A stretch of 64,000 nt of DNA from an uncultured Pelagibacteraceae bacterium (lineage in GTDB: Bacteria; Pseudomonadota; Alphaproteobacteria; Pelagibacterales; Pelagibacteraceae): assembly GCA_902588315.1 (NCBI GenBank), contig CACIOP010000005.1, positions 1 to 64,000 on the forward strand, read 5' to 3'. Positions 35,349 through 45,651 of this stretch are shown here, piece by piece (position 1 is the first letter of the stretch; the number at the start of each line of letters is the position of its first letter). The notes below the pieces were generated by a model. It did not search any database. It saw only the letters and a list, made by a program, of their open reading frames with translations, and was not told where the DNA came from. A program made the translations under genes and the position numbers.

Positions 35349-35932
35349 TATAATAAACTAATATATTCTTTTATTTTTTTTACAGGCAATCCCATAATTG
35401 TATCTTCGTCCCCTTCTATGCTTGAAAACAAATTCCTGCCTTCACCTTCAATCTGATAAACATTATATGCATATAAGGCTTTATCTGTTATTTTTGATAA
35501 ATAATTTCTTAGCTCATCCTCTGAAAAACTTTTCATAGTAAGTTTTGCTTTGTCAGTATAATTCCAAATCATAGAACCATTTTTTGATAAACATACAGAG
35601 CTGATTAAAAAATGTGATTTACCATTAAGTTTTCTTAATATTTTTAATGCTTCTTCTCTATTTTTTGGTTTAGATATTATTTCCCCCTCTAAATCTATTA
35701 CACTATCTGCACCTAAAACTATATCTTCAGTTTTTTTCATACTCACCTTGTTTGCTTTTAATTCGGCTAAATTTTTGGAAATTATCTCTGGACTAGCTTT
35801 TTCCTTAATTAGACTTATCTTAATAACATCTTCATCTACATTTGATGGCTCGACAATACTTCTGATATTGTTTTTGTCTAAAATTTCTTTTCTAACTTTA
35901 CTTTTAGACGCAAGAATAATTTTACTTAGCAT
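35348..35932 (-). CDS. maf: Maf family nucleotide pyrophosphatase
   Basis: A 194-residue Maf/HAM1-fold protein. Signatures: IILASKSKVRKEIL, the catalytic VLGADSVIDL, and a C-terminal IEGDEDTIMGLPV. It hydrolyses non-canonical or modified nucleotides. The start overlaps ppsR by 11 bases. Confidence 0.93.
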   Translation of the reverse strand: MLSKIILASKSKVRKEILDKNNIRSIVEPSNVDEDVIKISLIKEKASPEIISKNLAELKANKVSMKKTEDIVLGADSVIDLEGEIISKPKNREEALKILRKLNGKSHFLISSVCLSKNGSMIWNYTDKAKLTMKSFSEDELRNYLSKITDKALYAYNVYQIEGEGRNLFSSIEGDEDTIMGLPVKKIKEYISLL

Positions 35933-36749
35933 TATTTAAATATATTTCATGAATTTTTATAATCGATGCCGCAGTTTCTTCAACAGATTTTCTTGTTACA
36001 TCAATTTGTGGCCATTTATATTTCTGAAATGTTTTTTTTGCCTCCAAGACCTCTTTTCTTATATTTTCTAAATCCGTGTATTGTATGTTTTCAGTTTCTT
36101 TTAAAGAATTCATTCTGTTTTTTCTTAAATCAGCCAACCTTTCAGGCTCAGTGCTTAAACCTACTACGCAAGTCATTTTAGGGTTTTTCTTAAGTGTTTC
36201 TGGCAGCGAGTTTTCATTTACTAATGGAATATTAGATGTTTTGAATCCTTTGTTAGCCAGATAAATAGATGTTGGCGTTTTACTTGTTCTGCTGACACCA
36301 ACAAGAATAATATCTGATTTATCTATATCATTTATTAAATTACCATCATCATGGTTCATCGTAAATTGAATGGCTTCAATTCTGTCATAGTATTCCTCAT
36401 TTAGTATATGTTGCCCGCTTGGTTCGTGTGTTGCCTTCTGGTTTAAAATTTTTGAGAAATTTAAAATTAAATTTCCTAATACACCAAAACATGGAATTTT
36501 TTTGTCTTCACTTACGTTTGCTAAATATTTAGCTAAATTATTATCCACAATAGTATATAAAATTATTGCATTGGAATTTTTTTCTGCATCTTCTAAAATT
36601 TTTAAAATTTGGTTCTCCGTTCTTGTAAAAGAATAAGAATGAACCTTGTATTCTATATTTAAGAATTGAGCTTTCAGAGCTAAAAATATCCTATCTAAAG
36701 TTTCACCTGTTGAATCAGAAATTAAATATATTTGATATGTATTACTCAT
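35922..36749 (-). CDS. ppsR: Pyruvate,phosphate dikinase / PEP synthase regulatory protein
   Basis: A 275-residue DUF299 bifunctional Ser/Thr kinase-pyrophosphorylase that turns PPDK or PEP synthase off and on by ADP/Pi-dependent phosphorylation. Seen: YLISDSTGETLDRI at the N-terminus and the P-loop GVSRTSKTPTSIYLANKG near residue 150. In Caulobacter and Rickettsia the DUF299 gene lies at the origin opposite hemE, as it does here. It starts the minus-strand block. Confidence 0.93.
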   Translation of the reverse strand: MSNTYQIYLISDSTGETLDRIFLALKAQFLNIEYKVHSYSFTRTENQILKILEDAEKNSNAIILYTIVDNNLAKYLANVSEDKKIPCFGVLGNLILNFSKILNQKATHEPSGQHILNEEYYDRIEAIQFTMNHDDGNLINDIDKSDIILVGVSRTSKTPTSIYLANKGFKTSNIPLVNENSLPETLKKNPKMTCVVGLSTEPERLADLRKNRMNSLKETENIQYTDLENIRKEVLEAKKTFQKYKWPQIDVTRKSVEETAASIIKIHEIYLNNAK

Positions 36750-37016
36750 GAATAAATAGTTAATAAATTTGTATTATTTTAATTAAATTCCACAATTTAA
36801 AATTTTCTAAATTATCCTTGTAAAAACTGCTTTTTATTAACATTAATAATAAATAGGGTAAAACAATCCACAAAAATTAATATGATGAAAAAAGCTTCAT
36901 TTTAAACAATTTTATTCCCACAACATGTTGGTAAATTGTTAATATAATGTTTATAAAAATTAATCACCTTTATTCACAAGATATACTACAACTACAATAA
37001 TAAATAATACTCTTTT
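36750..37016. other. Putative chromosomal replication origin (oriC)
   Basis: A 267-base gap, among the longest in the window, between divergent ppsR and hemE. In alphaproteobacteria such as Caulobacter and Rickettsia oriC lies beside hemE with this same left neighbour. Seen: TTATTCACA at 36970-36978, a full match to the TTATNCACA DnaA box; weaker relatives at 36864-36872 (CAATCCACA) and on the minus strand at 36948-36956; a palindrome CAACATGTTG at 36921-36930; and long AT-only stretches that could unwind. Gene direction flips here. Inference from context plus motifs; skew was not computed. Confidence 0.7.
36970..36978 (+). promoter_or_regulatory. DnaA-box-like site
   Basis: TTATTCACA matches the relaxed DnaA-box consensus TTATNCACA at every position, 38 bases before the hemE start. 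It could serve origin firing or DnaA control of hemE. Confidence 0.6.
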
Positions 37017-38021
37017 ATGAAACCATTAAACAAAATAATAATTAACAAAGATACTTCATTTAATCCCATCTGGATAATGAGACAAGCAGGAAGATATTTA
37101 CCAGAATTTAGAGAAATAAGAAAAAAAAATCCCAATTTTATTAATTTGTGCCTAAATGATGATTTATCTTCAGAAATAACCCTGCAACCTTTAAAAAGAT
37201 TTAATTTAGATGCTGCAATAATATTTTCAGATATCTTAATGCTTCCGTATGGTTTGGGTCAAAAAGTAGAGTTTCAGAAAAATTTTGGACCAAAGTTAGG
37301 AGTATTAAATTTAAATGAAATTGCCAAGATTGACGAAATTGATTTTGTAGAAAAAATACATCGTGTATATAAGGCAATAAAAAAAGTTAGCTCGGACAAC
37401 AGTTTAACAAATAAAAATACTATTGGTTTTGTTGGTGCTCCATGGACACTATTGGTTTACATGATTAATCAACAATCTCCTAAAAAAAACTTGAAAAAAG
37501 ATTTTTTTAAAGATGATTTTTTAATAAATAGAATTTTACTAATTATTGAAAAATTTTTAAAGACCCATATAAAAAATCAAATTGAAAATGGTGCAAATAT
37601 AATTCAGATCTTTGATAGTTGGGCAGGTTTGTTGGAAGAAAAAGATTTGCCCAATTATGTATATTCTCCAACTTTAAATTTGGTAAATTATGTAAAATCT
37701 TTAAATGTGCCAGTGATATGTTTTCCCAGAGAAATAAAAAATTATAAAGAGTTTTGTGATATTGTTAGACCCGATGCTGTAAGTATTGATTATAACGCAG
37801 ATCCAAAAAAAATACTTAAAGATATAAAAATACCTATTCAAGGTGGCTTAGACCCGAAAATTTTATTAACAGACAAAGAAACTTTAAAAAAGGAAGCTTG
37901 TAAATATTTAGAAATTTTTCAAGATCACCCATATATATTTAATCTTGGGCATGGTATTCTTCCTGAAACAAATCCAGAAATGGTTGAAAATTTAATTAAA
38001 ATTGTAAAAGATTTTAAATGA
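37017..38021 (+). CDS. hemE: Uroporphyrinogen decarboxylase HemE
   Basis: A 334-residue enzyme that removes four carboxyls from uroporphyrinogen III to give coproporphyrinogen III. Seen: PIWIMRQAGRYLPEFRE, DAAIIFSDILMLPYGLG, GFVGAPWTLLVYM, and GGLDPKILL near the C-terminus. First gene rightward of the proposed origin; overlaps hemH by 4 bases. Confidence 0.97.
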   Translation: MKPLNKIIINKDTSFNPIWIMRQAGRYLPEFREIRKKNPNFINLCLNDDLSSEITLQPLKRFNLDAAIIFSDILMLPYGLGQKVEFQKNFGPKLGVLNLNEIAKIDEIDFVEKIHRVYKAIKKVSSDNSLTNKNTIGFVGAPWTLLVYMINQQSPKKNLKKDFFKDDFLINRILLIIEKFLKTHIKNQIENGANIIQIFDSWAGLLEEKDLPNYVYSPTLNLVNYVKSLNVPVICFPREIKNYKEFCDIVRPDAVSIDYNADPKKILKDIKIPIQGGLDPKILLTDKETLKKEACKYLEIFQDHPYIFNLGHGILPETNPEMVENLIKIVKDFK

Positions 38022-39013
38022 TTGAAAAAAATCACCCACTTATAAAATATGGCAAAACAGGTGTTCTTATAATTAATTTAGGCACACCGGACTCTACTAA
38101 TTGGTTTGATATAAGAAAATATTTAAGAGAGTTCCTTTCTGATAGACGGGTTATAGAGGTAAATCCATTAGTTTGGCAAATTATTTTGAATTTGTTTATT
38201 TTAAATTTCAGACCCTCAAAAACTGCTAAAGCTTATAAAGAAATTTGGATGAAAGATGAAAATATGTCACCACTTCTTTATTACACGAAAAAACAAAAAG
38301 AGAAAATTTCGAAAGTATTATCAAAAGAAAACATTGTTCTAGATTTTGCGATGAGATATGGAAATCCCAGCATTAAGAGTAAGATTCATACACTACATGA
38401 AATGGGTTGTGAAAAGTTAGTGATACTTCCTCTTTACCCACAATATGCTGCAGCAACAACAGCAACAGTTTGTGATGAAGTATACAGAACTTTAATGAAA
38501 ATGAGGTGGCAACCGTCCTTAAAAATAATTCCTCATTACGAATCTGATCCTCTTTATATTGATGCGCTTGTTAATTCGATTGATAAAAAAATAAAAGAAA
38601 TTAATTGGAAACCAGACCTTATTATAGCTTCTTATCATGGGATACCAAAAAAATATTTTGACAAAGGTGATCCTTATCATTGTTATTGTCATAAAACGAC
38701 AAGGCTTATTTCAGAAAAATTTAGTTCAATTAAAATCAAAACTACATTTCAGTCAAGATTTGGTCCACAAGAATGGCTTCAACCATATACTGACAAGACT
38801 TTAGAAAATTTGCCTAAAGAGGGTGTTAAGAATGTCCTTACAATTTGCCCAGGGTTCGCATCTGATTGTGTAGAGACTTTAGAGGAAATACAAATTCAAG
38901 CTAAAGAAAGTTTTTTAAATTCAGGAGGAGAAAATTTTGATATGGTTCCCTGTTTAAATGATAATAGTGATCATATAATTTTATTAAAATCCCTAATTGA
39001 AAGAAATATCTAA
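38018..39013 (+). CDS. hemH: Ferrochelatase HemH
   Basis: A 331-residue enzyme that inserts iron into protoporphyrin IX. Seen: VLIINLGTPDS, YPQYAAATTATVCDEV, the metal-site ASYHGIPKKYFDKGDPYHCYCHKT, and CPGFASDCVETLEEI with the catalytic Glu. Overlaps hemE by 4 bases and hemJ follows 3 bases on. Confidence 0.97.
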   Translation: MIEKNHPLIKYGKTGVLIINLGTPDSTNWFDIRKYLREFLSDRRVIEVNPLVWQIILNLFILNFRPSKTAKAYKEIWMKDENMSPLLYYTKKQKEKISKVLSKENIVLDFAMRYGNPSIKSKIHTLHEMGCEKLVILPLYPQYAAATTATVCDEVYRTLMKMRWQPSLKIIPHYESDPLYIDALVNSIDKKIKEINWKPDLIIASYHGIPKKYFDKGDPYHCYCHKTTRLISEKFSSIKIKTTFQSRFGPQEWLQPYTDKTLENLPKEGVKNVLTICPGFASDCVETLEEIQIQAKESFLNSGGENFDMVPCLNDNSDHIILLKSLIERNI

Positions 39014-39016
39014 TAT

Positions 39017-39451
39017 ATGAATTCGTATTTATTATTTAAATCTTTACATTTAATCGCTGTTGTTTCTTGGATGGCTGGCCTTTTGTATCTTCCTAGAATT
39101 TTTGTTTACCATGTTGAAAATAAAGAAAAAAAAGAAACAACTGATGTTTTTGAGGTGATGGAAAAAAAATTATTTTTTTACATTATGCGGCCAGCAATGA
39201 TTTTTACTTGGGTTTTTGGATTAGTATTAATCTATCTAAACGGAATAGACATATTCTCTCAATTATGGTTTCAAATAAAGATTGTCTTAGTAATATTATT
39301 ATCAGCATATAATGATTATTTAGGAAAATGTCTTGTTGCTCTAAAAAATTCTACAAATACAAGATCTGCAAAATTTTTTAGAATAATTAACGAAATACCG
39401 ACGGTTATCTTAATAATTGTTGTATTTTTAGCTATTTTTAAGCCAATCTAG
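39017..39451 (+). CDS. hemJ: Protoporphyrinogen IX oxidase HemJ
   Basis: A 144-residue four-helix membrane protein of the HemJ (UPF0093) family, which oxidises protoporphyrinogen IX. The conserved N-terminal His helix FKSLHLIAVVSWMAGLLYLPRIFVYHVE and the PAMIFTWVFG segment are present. It completes the oriC-side heme cluster hemE-hemH-hemJ. Confidence 0.93.
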   Translation: MNSYLLFKSLHLIAVVSWMAGLLYLPRIFVYHVENKEKKETTDVFEVMEKKLFFYIMRPAMIFTWVFGLVLIYLNGIDIFSQLWFQIKIVLVILLSAYNDYLGKCLVALKNSTNTRSAKFFRIINEIPTVILIIVVFLAIFKPI

Positions 39452-39517
39452 GGTTGAAATAATAAGACCAGTATATATATTATTGATATCTGATAAGTCC
39501 TTATCAAAAAATTAATC

Positions 39518-40786
39518 ATGAATATTCAAGAACTAAAACTAAAATCATCTGAACAGCTTATTACACAAGCAGAGGAGCTTGGTATAGAAAATGCCAGCAC
39601 ATTAAGAAAGCAAGAGATACTTTTTGCTATTCTTAAGAAAGTTGCTGAAAAAGAGGAAATTACTGGCGTAGGTGTTTTGCAATTATTACAAGACGGTTTT
39701 GGTTTTCTTAGAGCAATGGAATCAAATTATTTACCGGGACCTGATGATATATATGTGAGCCCAAGTCAAATTAGAAAATTTGGTTTAAGAACCGGAGATA
39801 CAGTTGAAGGACCAGTAAGAGCTCCTAAAGAAGGAGAAAGATATTTTGCATTATTACAGGTTAGTAAAATAAATTTTGAGGAACCAGAAAAAGCTAGACA
39901 CAAAATTGCATTTGATAACTTGACGCCACTATATCCAGATAAACAATTAGTCATGGAAGTTGAAACTACAAAAGTTGAAAAAAAACAAGATTTAACGCCA
40001 AGACTTATTGATCTGGTCAGCCCAATCGGAAAGGGACAAAGATCTATAATTATTTCTCCACCTAAAGCTGGTAAGACAATGATTTTGCAAAGTATTGCAA
40101 ACTCAATAGCTAAAAATTATCCAGAGTGTTACTTGATGGTATTGCTGATTGATGAGCGTCCAGAAGAAGTAACTGACATGCAAAGAACCGTAAAAGGTGA
40201 AGTAATTAGCTCTACTTTTGACGAACCAGCTCAGAGGCACGTAGCAGTGGCTGAAATGGTTATTGAAAAAGCTAAAAGACTAACCGAACATAAAAAAGAT
40301 GTTATTATTTTGTTAGATTCTATAACACGATTAGGAAGAGCTTATAACGCTGTAATACCAAGTTCAGGTAAAGTTTTAACAGGAGGTGTTGATGCAAATG
40401 CACTTCAGAGACCTAAAAGGTTTTTTGGAGCAGCTAGAAATATTGAAGAAGGTGGTTCATTAACGATTATTTCTACAGCTTTAATTGATACTGGAAGTAG
40501 AATGGATGAAGTTATTTTTGAAGAATTTAAAGGAACAGGTAATAGCGAAACAATACTAGATAGAAAAATTGCAGATAAAAGAATTTACCCAGCAATTGAC
40601 ATAACAAAATCAGGCACAAGAAGAGAAGAATTATTATTTGACAAAAATGATTTACAAAAAATGAACGTGCTTAGAAGAATAATTGCTCCAATGGGAACCA
40701 TGGATGCTATAGAGTTTATTAACTCAAAACTAAAAGACACAAAAAATAATGCTGAGTTTTTTAACTCAATGAATAAACCCGCTTAA
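39518..40786 (+). CDS. rho: Transcription termination factor Rho
   Basis: A 422-residue hexameric RNA-dependent helicase. Primary RNA-binding domain with DGFGFLRA, Walker [19 protein letters not shown], Walker [18 protein letters not shown], and the secondary RNA loop [20 protein letters not shown]. With only two strong intrinsic terminators seen in this window, Rho probably ends most operons. Gap to hemJ is 66 bases. Confidence 0.97.
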   Translation: MNIQELKLKSSEQLITQAEELGIENASTLRKQEILFAILKKVAEKEEITGVGVLQLLQDGFGFLRAMESNYLPGPDDIYVSPSQIRKFGLRTGDTVEGPVRAPKEGERYFALLQVSKINFEEPEKARHKIAFDNLTPLYPDKQLVMEVETTKVEKKQDLTPRLIDLVSPIGKGQRSIIISPPKAGKTMILQSIANSIAKNYPECYLMVLLIDERPEEVTDMQRTVKGEVISSTFDEPAQRHVAVAEMVIEKAKRLTEHKKDVIILLDSITRLGRAYNAVIPSSGKVLTGGVDANALQRPKRFFGAARNIEEGGSLTIISTALIDTGSRMDEVIFEEFKGTGNSETILDRKIADKRIYPAIDITKSGTRREELLFDKNDLQKMNVLRRIIAPMGTMDAIEFINSKLKDTKNNAEFFNSMNKPA

Positions 40787-40849
40787 AGAAAATCTTTCAT
40801 TTCAATTTTAAGTTTTACAGAGACGTAAATTTGAAGATATAATCTTATA

Positions 40850-42217
40850 ATGACAATTTATGCTTTATCGAGTGGTCCTGGTATATCAGGTGTAGCTGTA
40901 ATAAGACTTTCAGGACAAGACACCTCAAAAGTAATTCAACTTTTAACTGGTAAGGAGCCACCAAAGCCGAGAGTAGCAACATTAAGAAAAATCAATAAAA
41001 TCAACACTTCTGAGCTGATTGATGAGGGACTAATCCTTTGGTTTCCTGGCCCTGAGAGCTACACAGGCGAAGATATGGCTGAAATTCAAGTACATGGCAG
41101 CAAAGCTGTTGTGGATGCTCTGCACTCCTCTCTTTCAGATATAGAAAATTGTAGATTAGCTGAGCCAGGTGAATTTACAAAACTAGCATTTCAAAATGGA
41201 AAAATAAATTTACTTAAAGCAGAAAGCATCGCTGATTTAATTTCGTCAGAAACAGAAATTCAAAGACAACAAGCAATTAAAATCATGAATGGAAAATCAG
41301 CAGACCAATTTAATTTTTTAAGAGAAAAACTTTTGAAAATTTTATCGCATGTTGAAGCTAAAATAGATTTTCCAGATGAGGATTTACCAAATAATATTTT
41401 AGATGAAATCAAAAACAGTTCAGATGAAGTAATAAATAAAATTAAAAAAATATTAAATGATCAAAAAGTTGGAGAAAGAATTAGAGAAGGTTTTAAGATT
41501 GCAATAGTTGGCCCCACTAATGCTGGAAAATCTAGTTTGATGAATTATTTATCAAATCGTGATGTGGCAATTGTTTCTGAAATAGCTGGAACTACTAGAG
41601 ATGTAATTGAAACTCATCTTAATATAAATGGTTATCCTGTCATCATCTCCGATACGGCTGGAATAAGGGATTCAAAAGATGAGATCGAAAAAAAAGGTAT
41701 TAAATTAGCGCTTCAAAAAGCGGAGGAGTCAGACCTAAAAATAGTAGTTTTACACCCAGAAAATCTAGATTTTAAACCATTTCTAGAGGACTCTAACTCT
41801 GAAAATACAATAGTAGTACTGAATAAATCAGATATTAAATTAGGCAAACCTCCCGGTATAGGAAATTATTTTAGGTTTAATAATTTAGGAAAAAATCTTA
41901 AAGATATAAATATTATTCATACGTCTATTAAAGAAGAAGAAAATTTAGTTGATATAATAAATGCAATCAAAGAAAAATTAAAAAACAAGTTTATATCAAG
42001 CGATGATATTTTAATTACAAGAGAGAGACATAGGCAACATCTGCAACAGTGTTTGGATCATCTAAATAACTTTAATCAAAAAAAAGAAATCGAAGATTAC
42101 GATAAAGCTGCAGAAGATTTAAGATTAGCTACAAGACATTTAGGTATGATAGTCGGAAAAGTTGATGTAGAGGAGATATTAGGTAGTATTTTCAACGACT
42201 TTTGTATCGGCAAGTAA
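40850..42217 (+). CDS. mnmE: tRNA modification GTPase MnmE
   Basis: A 455-residue GTPase that with MnmG makes the cmnm5 modification of U34. N-terminal folate-binding domain (ALSSGPGISGVAVIRLSG), G domain in the middle with AIVGPTNAGKSSLMN, DTAGIRDS and NKSD, and the C-terminal FCIGK with the essential Cys. Precedes mnmG by 117 bases. Confidence 0.97.
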   Translation: MTIYALSSGPGISGVAVIRLSGQDTSKVIQLLTGKEPPKPRVATLRKINKINTSELIDEGLILWFPGPESYTGEDMAEIQVHGSKAVVDALHSSLSDIENCRLAEPGEFTKLAFQNGKINLLKAESIADLISSETEIQRQQAIKIMNGKSADQFNFLREKLLKILSHVEAKIDFPDEDLPNNILDEIKNSSDEVINKIKKILNDQKVGERIREGFKIAIVGPTNAGKSSLMNYLSNRDVAIVSEIAGTTRDVIETHLNINGYPVIISDTAGIRDSKDEIEKKGIKLALQKAEESDLKIVVLHPENLDFKPFLEDSNSENTIVVLNKSDIKLGKPPGIGNYFRFNNLGKNLKDINIIHTSIKEEENLVDIINAIKEKLKNKFISSDDILITRERHRQHLQQCLDHLNNFNQKKEIEDYDKAAEDLRLATRHLGMIVGKVDVEEILGSIFNDFCIGK

Positions 42218-42334
42218 TACCCTATTTTGCTTGTTTTTTGCACTTTTTTTATCAAAAAACGTTGATAAATATGGCTTATTTAGAAAAAATTAAGCCTATC
42301 TTGTAAATTATATAATCACATATAGATTTGGTTT
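42218..42334. promoter_or_regulatory. mnmE-mnmG gap with two inverted repeats
   Basis: Contains a perfect 8 bp inverted repeat TTTATCAA / TTGATAAA at 42248-42269 (loop AAAACG) and a 6 bp repeat GGCTTA / TAAGCC at 42273-42296. The first also reads as two weak opposed DnaA-box-like words (TTATCAAAA, TTATCAACG). It could be a promoter/operator region of mnmG or an attenuating hairpin. Confidence 0.45.
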
Positions 42335-44206
42335 ATGAAAAATGATTTGTCATTTGATGTTGTTGTAATTGGAGGTGGTCATGCTGGATGTGAAGCTGCA
42401 GCAGCATCTGCTCGTCTTGGAGTGAACACTGCCCTATTTACCCATAAAATAGAAACTATCGGTGAGATGTCCTGCAACCCGGCAATAGGAGGTTTGGGTA
42501 AAGGTCATTTGGTTAGAGAAATAGATGCCCTTGATGGTGTTATGGGAGATGTAGCAGACAAATCAGGTATACAATTTAGATTGTTAAATAGAAGTAGAGG
42601 GCCAGCAGTCAGAGGACCTCGAACTCAATCTGATAGATCACTTTATCGTAAATATATGCAAGAAATGTTGTTAAACTATTGTAATTTAAGCGTTTTTTCT
42701 GATCCTGTAACTAAATTTATTTTCGATAAAAATTCGATAAGTGGATTTGAAACTAAAGAAGGTAAGAAAGTTCTATCTAACAAGATAATACTCACAACGG
42801 GGACTTTTTTAAATGGTTTGATACATATAGGTGATGAAAGAACTCCTGCTGGAAGATATGATGAAAAACCTTCTACAGGTTTGAGTGAACAATTAGCAAA
42901 ATATAATTTTAAAATTGGAAGACTAAAAACCGGAACACCACCAAGGTTAGATTCAAGGACAATTAATTTTGAAAACTTAGAAGAACAATACGCAGATGAC
43001 AATCCTTATTTTTTTTCATTCTTAACAAAAAAAAATTTGAACAAACAAGTGTCTTGCCGGATGACATATACAAATGAGAAGGTTCATAAAATTATAGAAA
43101 AGAATTTATCAAAGAGCGCTATGTACTCGGGTAGTATAAAAGGGGTAGGCCCAAGATATTGTCCTTCTATAGAAGATAAGATAGTAAAATTCGCAGATAA
43201 AGTTCGTCACCAGATATTTTTAGAGCCAGAAGGTCTAAATGATTACACAATTTACCCAAATGGTATATCAACATCACTTCCAGCTGAGGTACAACAAGAA
43301 ATATGTAACAATATCAATGGTTTAGAGAATGTTACCATATTAAGACCAGGATACGCAATAGAATATGATTATATAGATCCACGTGAACTATTCCTAACTC
43401 TTGAAACTAAGAAGATAAACAATCTTTATCTTGCTGGTCAAATTAACGGAACAACAGGATATGAGGAAGCTGCTGCACAAGGCCTTATAGCTGGAATAAA
43501 TGCTGCCTTGTCTGTTAAAAAATTGGAACCATTCATACTTGATAGATCTGATGCCTATATTGGAGTAATGATCGATGATTTGGTGACTAAAGGAGTAGCT
43601 GAGCCATACCGTATGTTTACATCAAGAGCAGAATATCGATTAAGTTTGAGATCTGATAATGCTGATCAAAGATTAACCGCAAAGGGAATAGAAATTGGTC
43701 TTATAAGTAATGAGAGAAAAGCAATATATTTGAGTAAATTTGAACAAATTAGTCAAATAAATTTAAAAATGAGAAATTCTAAGATTTCACCCTCTAAAGC
43801 TGAGAAATTTGGAATAAAAATAGCAAAAGACGGAATATTGAGATCATCTAGCGAAGTTTTAACTCAAAAAGGCGTTAATATGAGAAAAATAAGGGAAATA
43901 TGGTCCGATATACCCTTTTTTAGCAAAGAAATTGATGAACAGGTAGAAATAAATGCTCATTATAGGGGATATCTAAAGAAGCAAAAAGCTGATATATTAG
44001 CATTTAAGAGGGATGAAAACCTAATTATTCCGGATAAAATTAATTATGATGGACTATCAGGTTTATCTAATGAGGTAAAAGCAAAATTTAAAGAAATAAA
44101 GCCCAAAACAATGGGTCAAGCTCTAAGAATTGATGGAATAACTCCTGCGGCTGTGTATATTTTGTTGTCACATGTTAAAAGAAAGTCTATTAAGCATATA
44201 GCTTAA
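42335..44206 (+). CDS. mnmG: tRNA uridine-5-carboxymethylaminomethyl enzyme MnmG (GidA)
   Basis: A 623-residue FAD enzyme, partner of MnmE. FAD motif [51 protein letters not shown], and [10 protein letters not shown] are present, with the C-terminal helical tRNA-binding domain ([16 protein letters not shown]). Its last base is the first of rsmG. Confidence 0.97.
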   Translation: MKNDLSFDVVVIGGGHAGCEAAAASARLGVNTALFTHKIETIGEMSCNPAIGGLGKGHLVREIDALDGVMGDVADKSGIQFRLLNRSRGPAVRGPRTQSDRSLYRKYMQEMLLNYCNLSVFSDPVTKFIFDKNSISGFETKEGKKVLSNKIILTTGTFLNGLIHIGDERTPAGRYDEKPSTGLSEQLAKYNFKIGRLKTGTPPRLDSRTINFENLEEQYADDNPYFFSFLTKKNLNKQVSCRMTYTNEKVHKIIEKNLSKSAMYSGSIKGVGPRYCPSIEDKIVKFADKVRHQIFLEPEGLNDYTIYPNGISTSLPAEVQQEICNNINGLENVTILRPGYAIEYDYIDPRELFLTLETKKINNLYLAGQINGTTGYEEAAAQGLIAGINAALSVKKLEPFILDRSDAYIGVMIDDLVTKGVAEPYRMFTSRAEYRLSLRSDNADQRLTAKGIEIGLISNERKAIYLSKFEQISQINLKMRNSKISPSKAEKFGIKIAKDGILRSSSEVLTQKGVNMRKIREIWSDIPFFSKEIDEQVEINAHYRGYLKKQKADILAFKRDENLIIPDKINYDGLSGLSNEVKAKFKEIKPKTMGQALRIDGITPAAVYILLSHVKRKSIKHIA

Positions 44207-44850
44207 TGGATCAAGAAATTTTAAATTTTTATTCTAGAATCAATCACTTGAATGTTTCACGTGAAACATTTATGGACTTTGAAAACTATATATCCCTGAT
44301 TCTTGAGAAAAATAAAAAAATCAACATAATTAGCCAAAATACAGCATCAAAAAAGGCTATAATTGACCGTCATATTATTGATTCAGCACAAATAATTGAT
44401 TTTGTTGATTTAAATAGCAATACAACCACAGATATAGGTTCAGGAGGGGGTATGCCAGGCATAATTGTGGCAATTATACTAAAAAATATGAAAAATAATA
44501 TGAATGTGCACCTTTATGAAAAAAGTTATCATAAAAGCCATTTTTTAAAAGAAGTTTCAAAAAAATTAAATTTAAACACAAAGGTTTTTCAAAAAAATAT
44601 TTTTGAAATAAAAAATTTAGAAACAGGAACGATAATGTCCAGAGCATTTAAACCAATGCCAGTAGTTTTAGAATTAGTATATGAAAATTTTTCAAAATAT
44701 AAAAATTTAATTTTCTTTATGGGTAAGAGTGGGAAAAAAATTTTTGAAAATTCCAAAAAAAATTGGGAGATGGAATATATAGAAAAGAAAAGTTTAACAA
44801 GTGAAGACTCATTTTTAATTAATATTAAAAAAATTAAAAAAAAAAATTAA
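44206..44850 (+). CDS. rsmG: 16S rRNA (guanine-527-N7)-methyltransferase RsmG (GidB)
   Basis: A 214-residue SAM-dependent methyltransferase. SAM motif TDIGSGGGMPGIIVAI and the later MSRAFKPM fit RsmG. Early codons encode NVSRETF, the peptide produced when a parS site is embedded in gidB. It joins parA without a gap. Confidence 0.94.
   Translation: MDQEILNFYSRINHLNVSRETFMDFENYISLILEKNKKINIISQNTASKKAIIDRHIIDSAQIIDFVDLNSNTTTDIGSGGGMPGIIVAIILKNMKNNMNVHLYEKSYHKSHFLKEVSKKLNLNTKVFQKNIFEIKNLETGTIMSRAFKPMPVVLELVYENFSKYKNLIFFMGKSGKKIFENSKKNWEMEYIEKKSLTSEDSFLINIKKIKKKN
44253..44268. promoter_or_regulatory. parS centromere site
   Basis: TGTTTCACGTGAAACA, a perfect 16 bp palindrome identical to the universal ParB-binding parS consensus. 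It lies inside the rsmG coding sequence, about 600 bases from parA and about 7.3 kb from the proposed origin. ParB (encoded at 45644) should load here and spread. Confidence 0.95.
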
Positions 44851-45651
44851 ATGCAAATTATTTCAGTAATAAATCAAAAGGGTGGGGTTGGAAAAACTAC
44901 TACGGTGATAAATCTTGCAGCTGGATTATCTCAAATAGGTAAAAAAATTTTAGTAATTGACCTAGATCCACAAGGGAACGCAACAACCGGCCTGGGATTA
45001 TCCAACACTGATAGTTCAACTGATACAATTTATGGAGTATTAAATGGAACAAGAGAAATTAGTGAAGTTATTAAAAAAACACAGTTTGAAAATTTAGATA
45101 TTATAACATCTAATGTAGATTTATCGGGCCTAGAAGTAGAGACGGCTGATGATAGTAACAGGGCTTTTATACTTAAGACTAAATTAGCCGCATATTTAAA
45201 CGATTCTAGTGGTTTATATGATTATGTCTTAATCGATTGCCCACCATCTTTGAGCTTATTGACAGTAATGGCACTTGTAAGCTCAAATTCACTATTGGTA
45301 CCACTTCAGACAGAATTTTTTGCTTTAGAGGGTTTAACTCAACTAATGAAGACAATTGAAAGGATAAAAGTAAGTTTAAATCCAGATCTGAAAATAAGGG
45401 GTATACTTTTAACGATGTATGACAAAAGAAATAAGCTTTCCTCACAAGTTGAAAAAGAAGCAAGAGACTATTTTACTGAAAAAGTTTATTCAACCGTGAT
45501 ACCAAGAAATGTTAGATTGTCAGAAGCTCCTTCACACGGAATGCCAGTTTTGATTTATGACAAATCTTGTCCTGGCAGTAAATCATATTTTAGTTTTACT
45601 GATGAGTTTATAAACCAAGAGTCAACAATAGGAGCGCTGCTTAATGGATAA
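44851..45651 (+). CDS. parA: Chromosome partitioning ATPase ParA (Soj)
   Basis: A 266-residue deviant Walker ATPase. Walker A' NQKGGVGKTTTVINLA at the N-terminus, LDPQGNATTGLG, and YVLIDCPPSLSLLT. Short N-terminus without HTH, typical of chromosomal ParA. Overlaps parB by 8 bases. Confidence 0.97.
   Translation: MQIISVINQKGGVGKTTTVINLAAGLSQIGKKILVIDLDPQGNATTGLGLSNTDSSTDTIYGVLNGTREISEVIKKTQFENLDIITSNVDLSGLEVETADDSNRAFILKTKLAAYLNDSSGLYDYVLIDCPPSLSLLTVMALVSSNSLLVPLQTEFFALEGLTQLMKTIERIKVSLNPDLKIRGILLTMYDKRNKLSSQVEKEARDYFTEKVYSTVIPRNVRLSEAPSHGMPVLIYDKSCPGSKSYFSFTDEFINQESTIGALLNG

Noticed and set aside
36750-37016. CtrA-type TTAA-N7-TTAA sites in the proposed origin
   Set aside because: I looked for the spacing and found only N2, N9 and N10 versions, which are expected by chance in AT-rich DNA.
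42218-42334. Replication origin at mnmG
   Set aside because: Only weak DnaA-like words; gene direction does not flip and the hemE site fits alphaproteobacterial precedent better.
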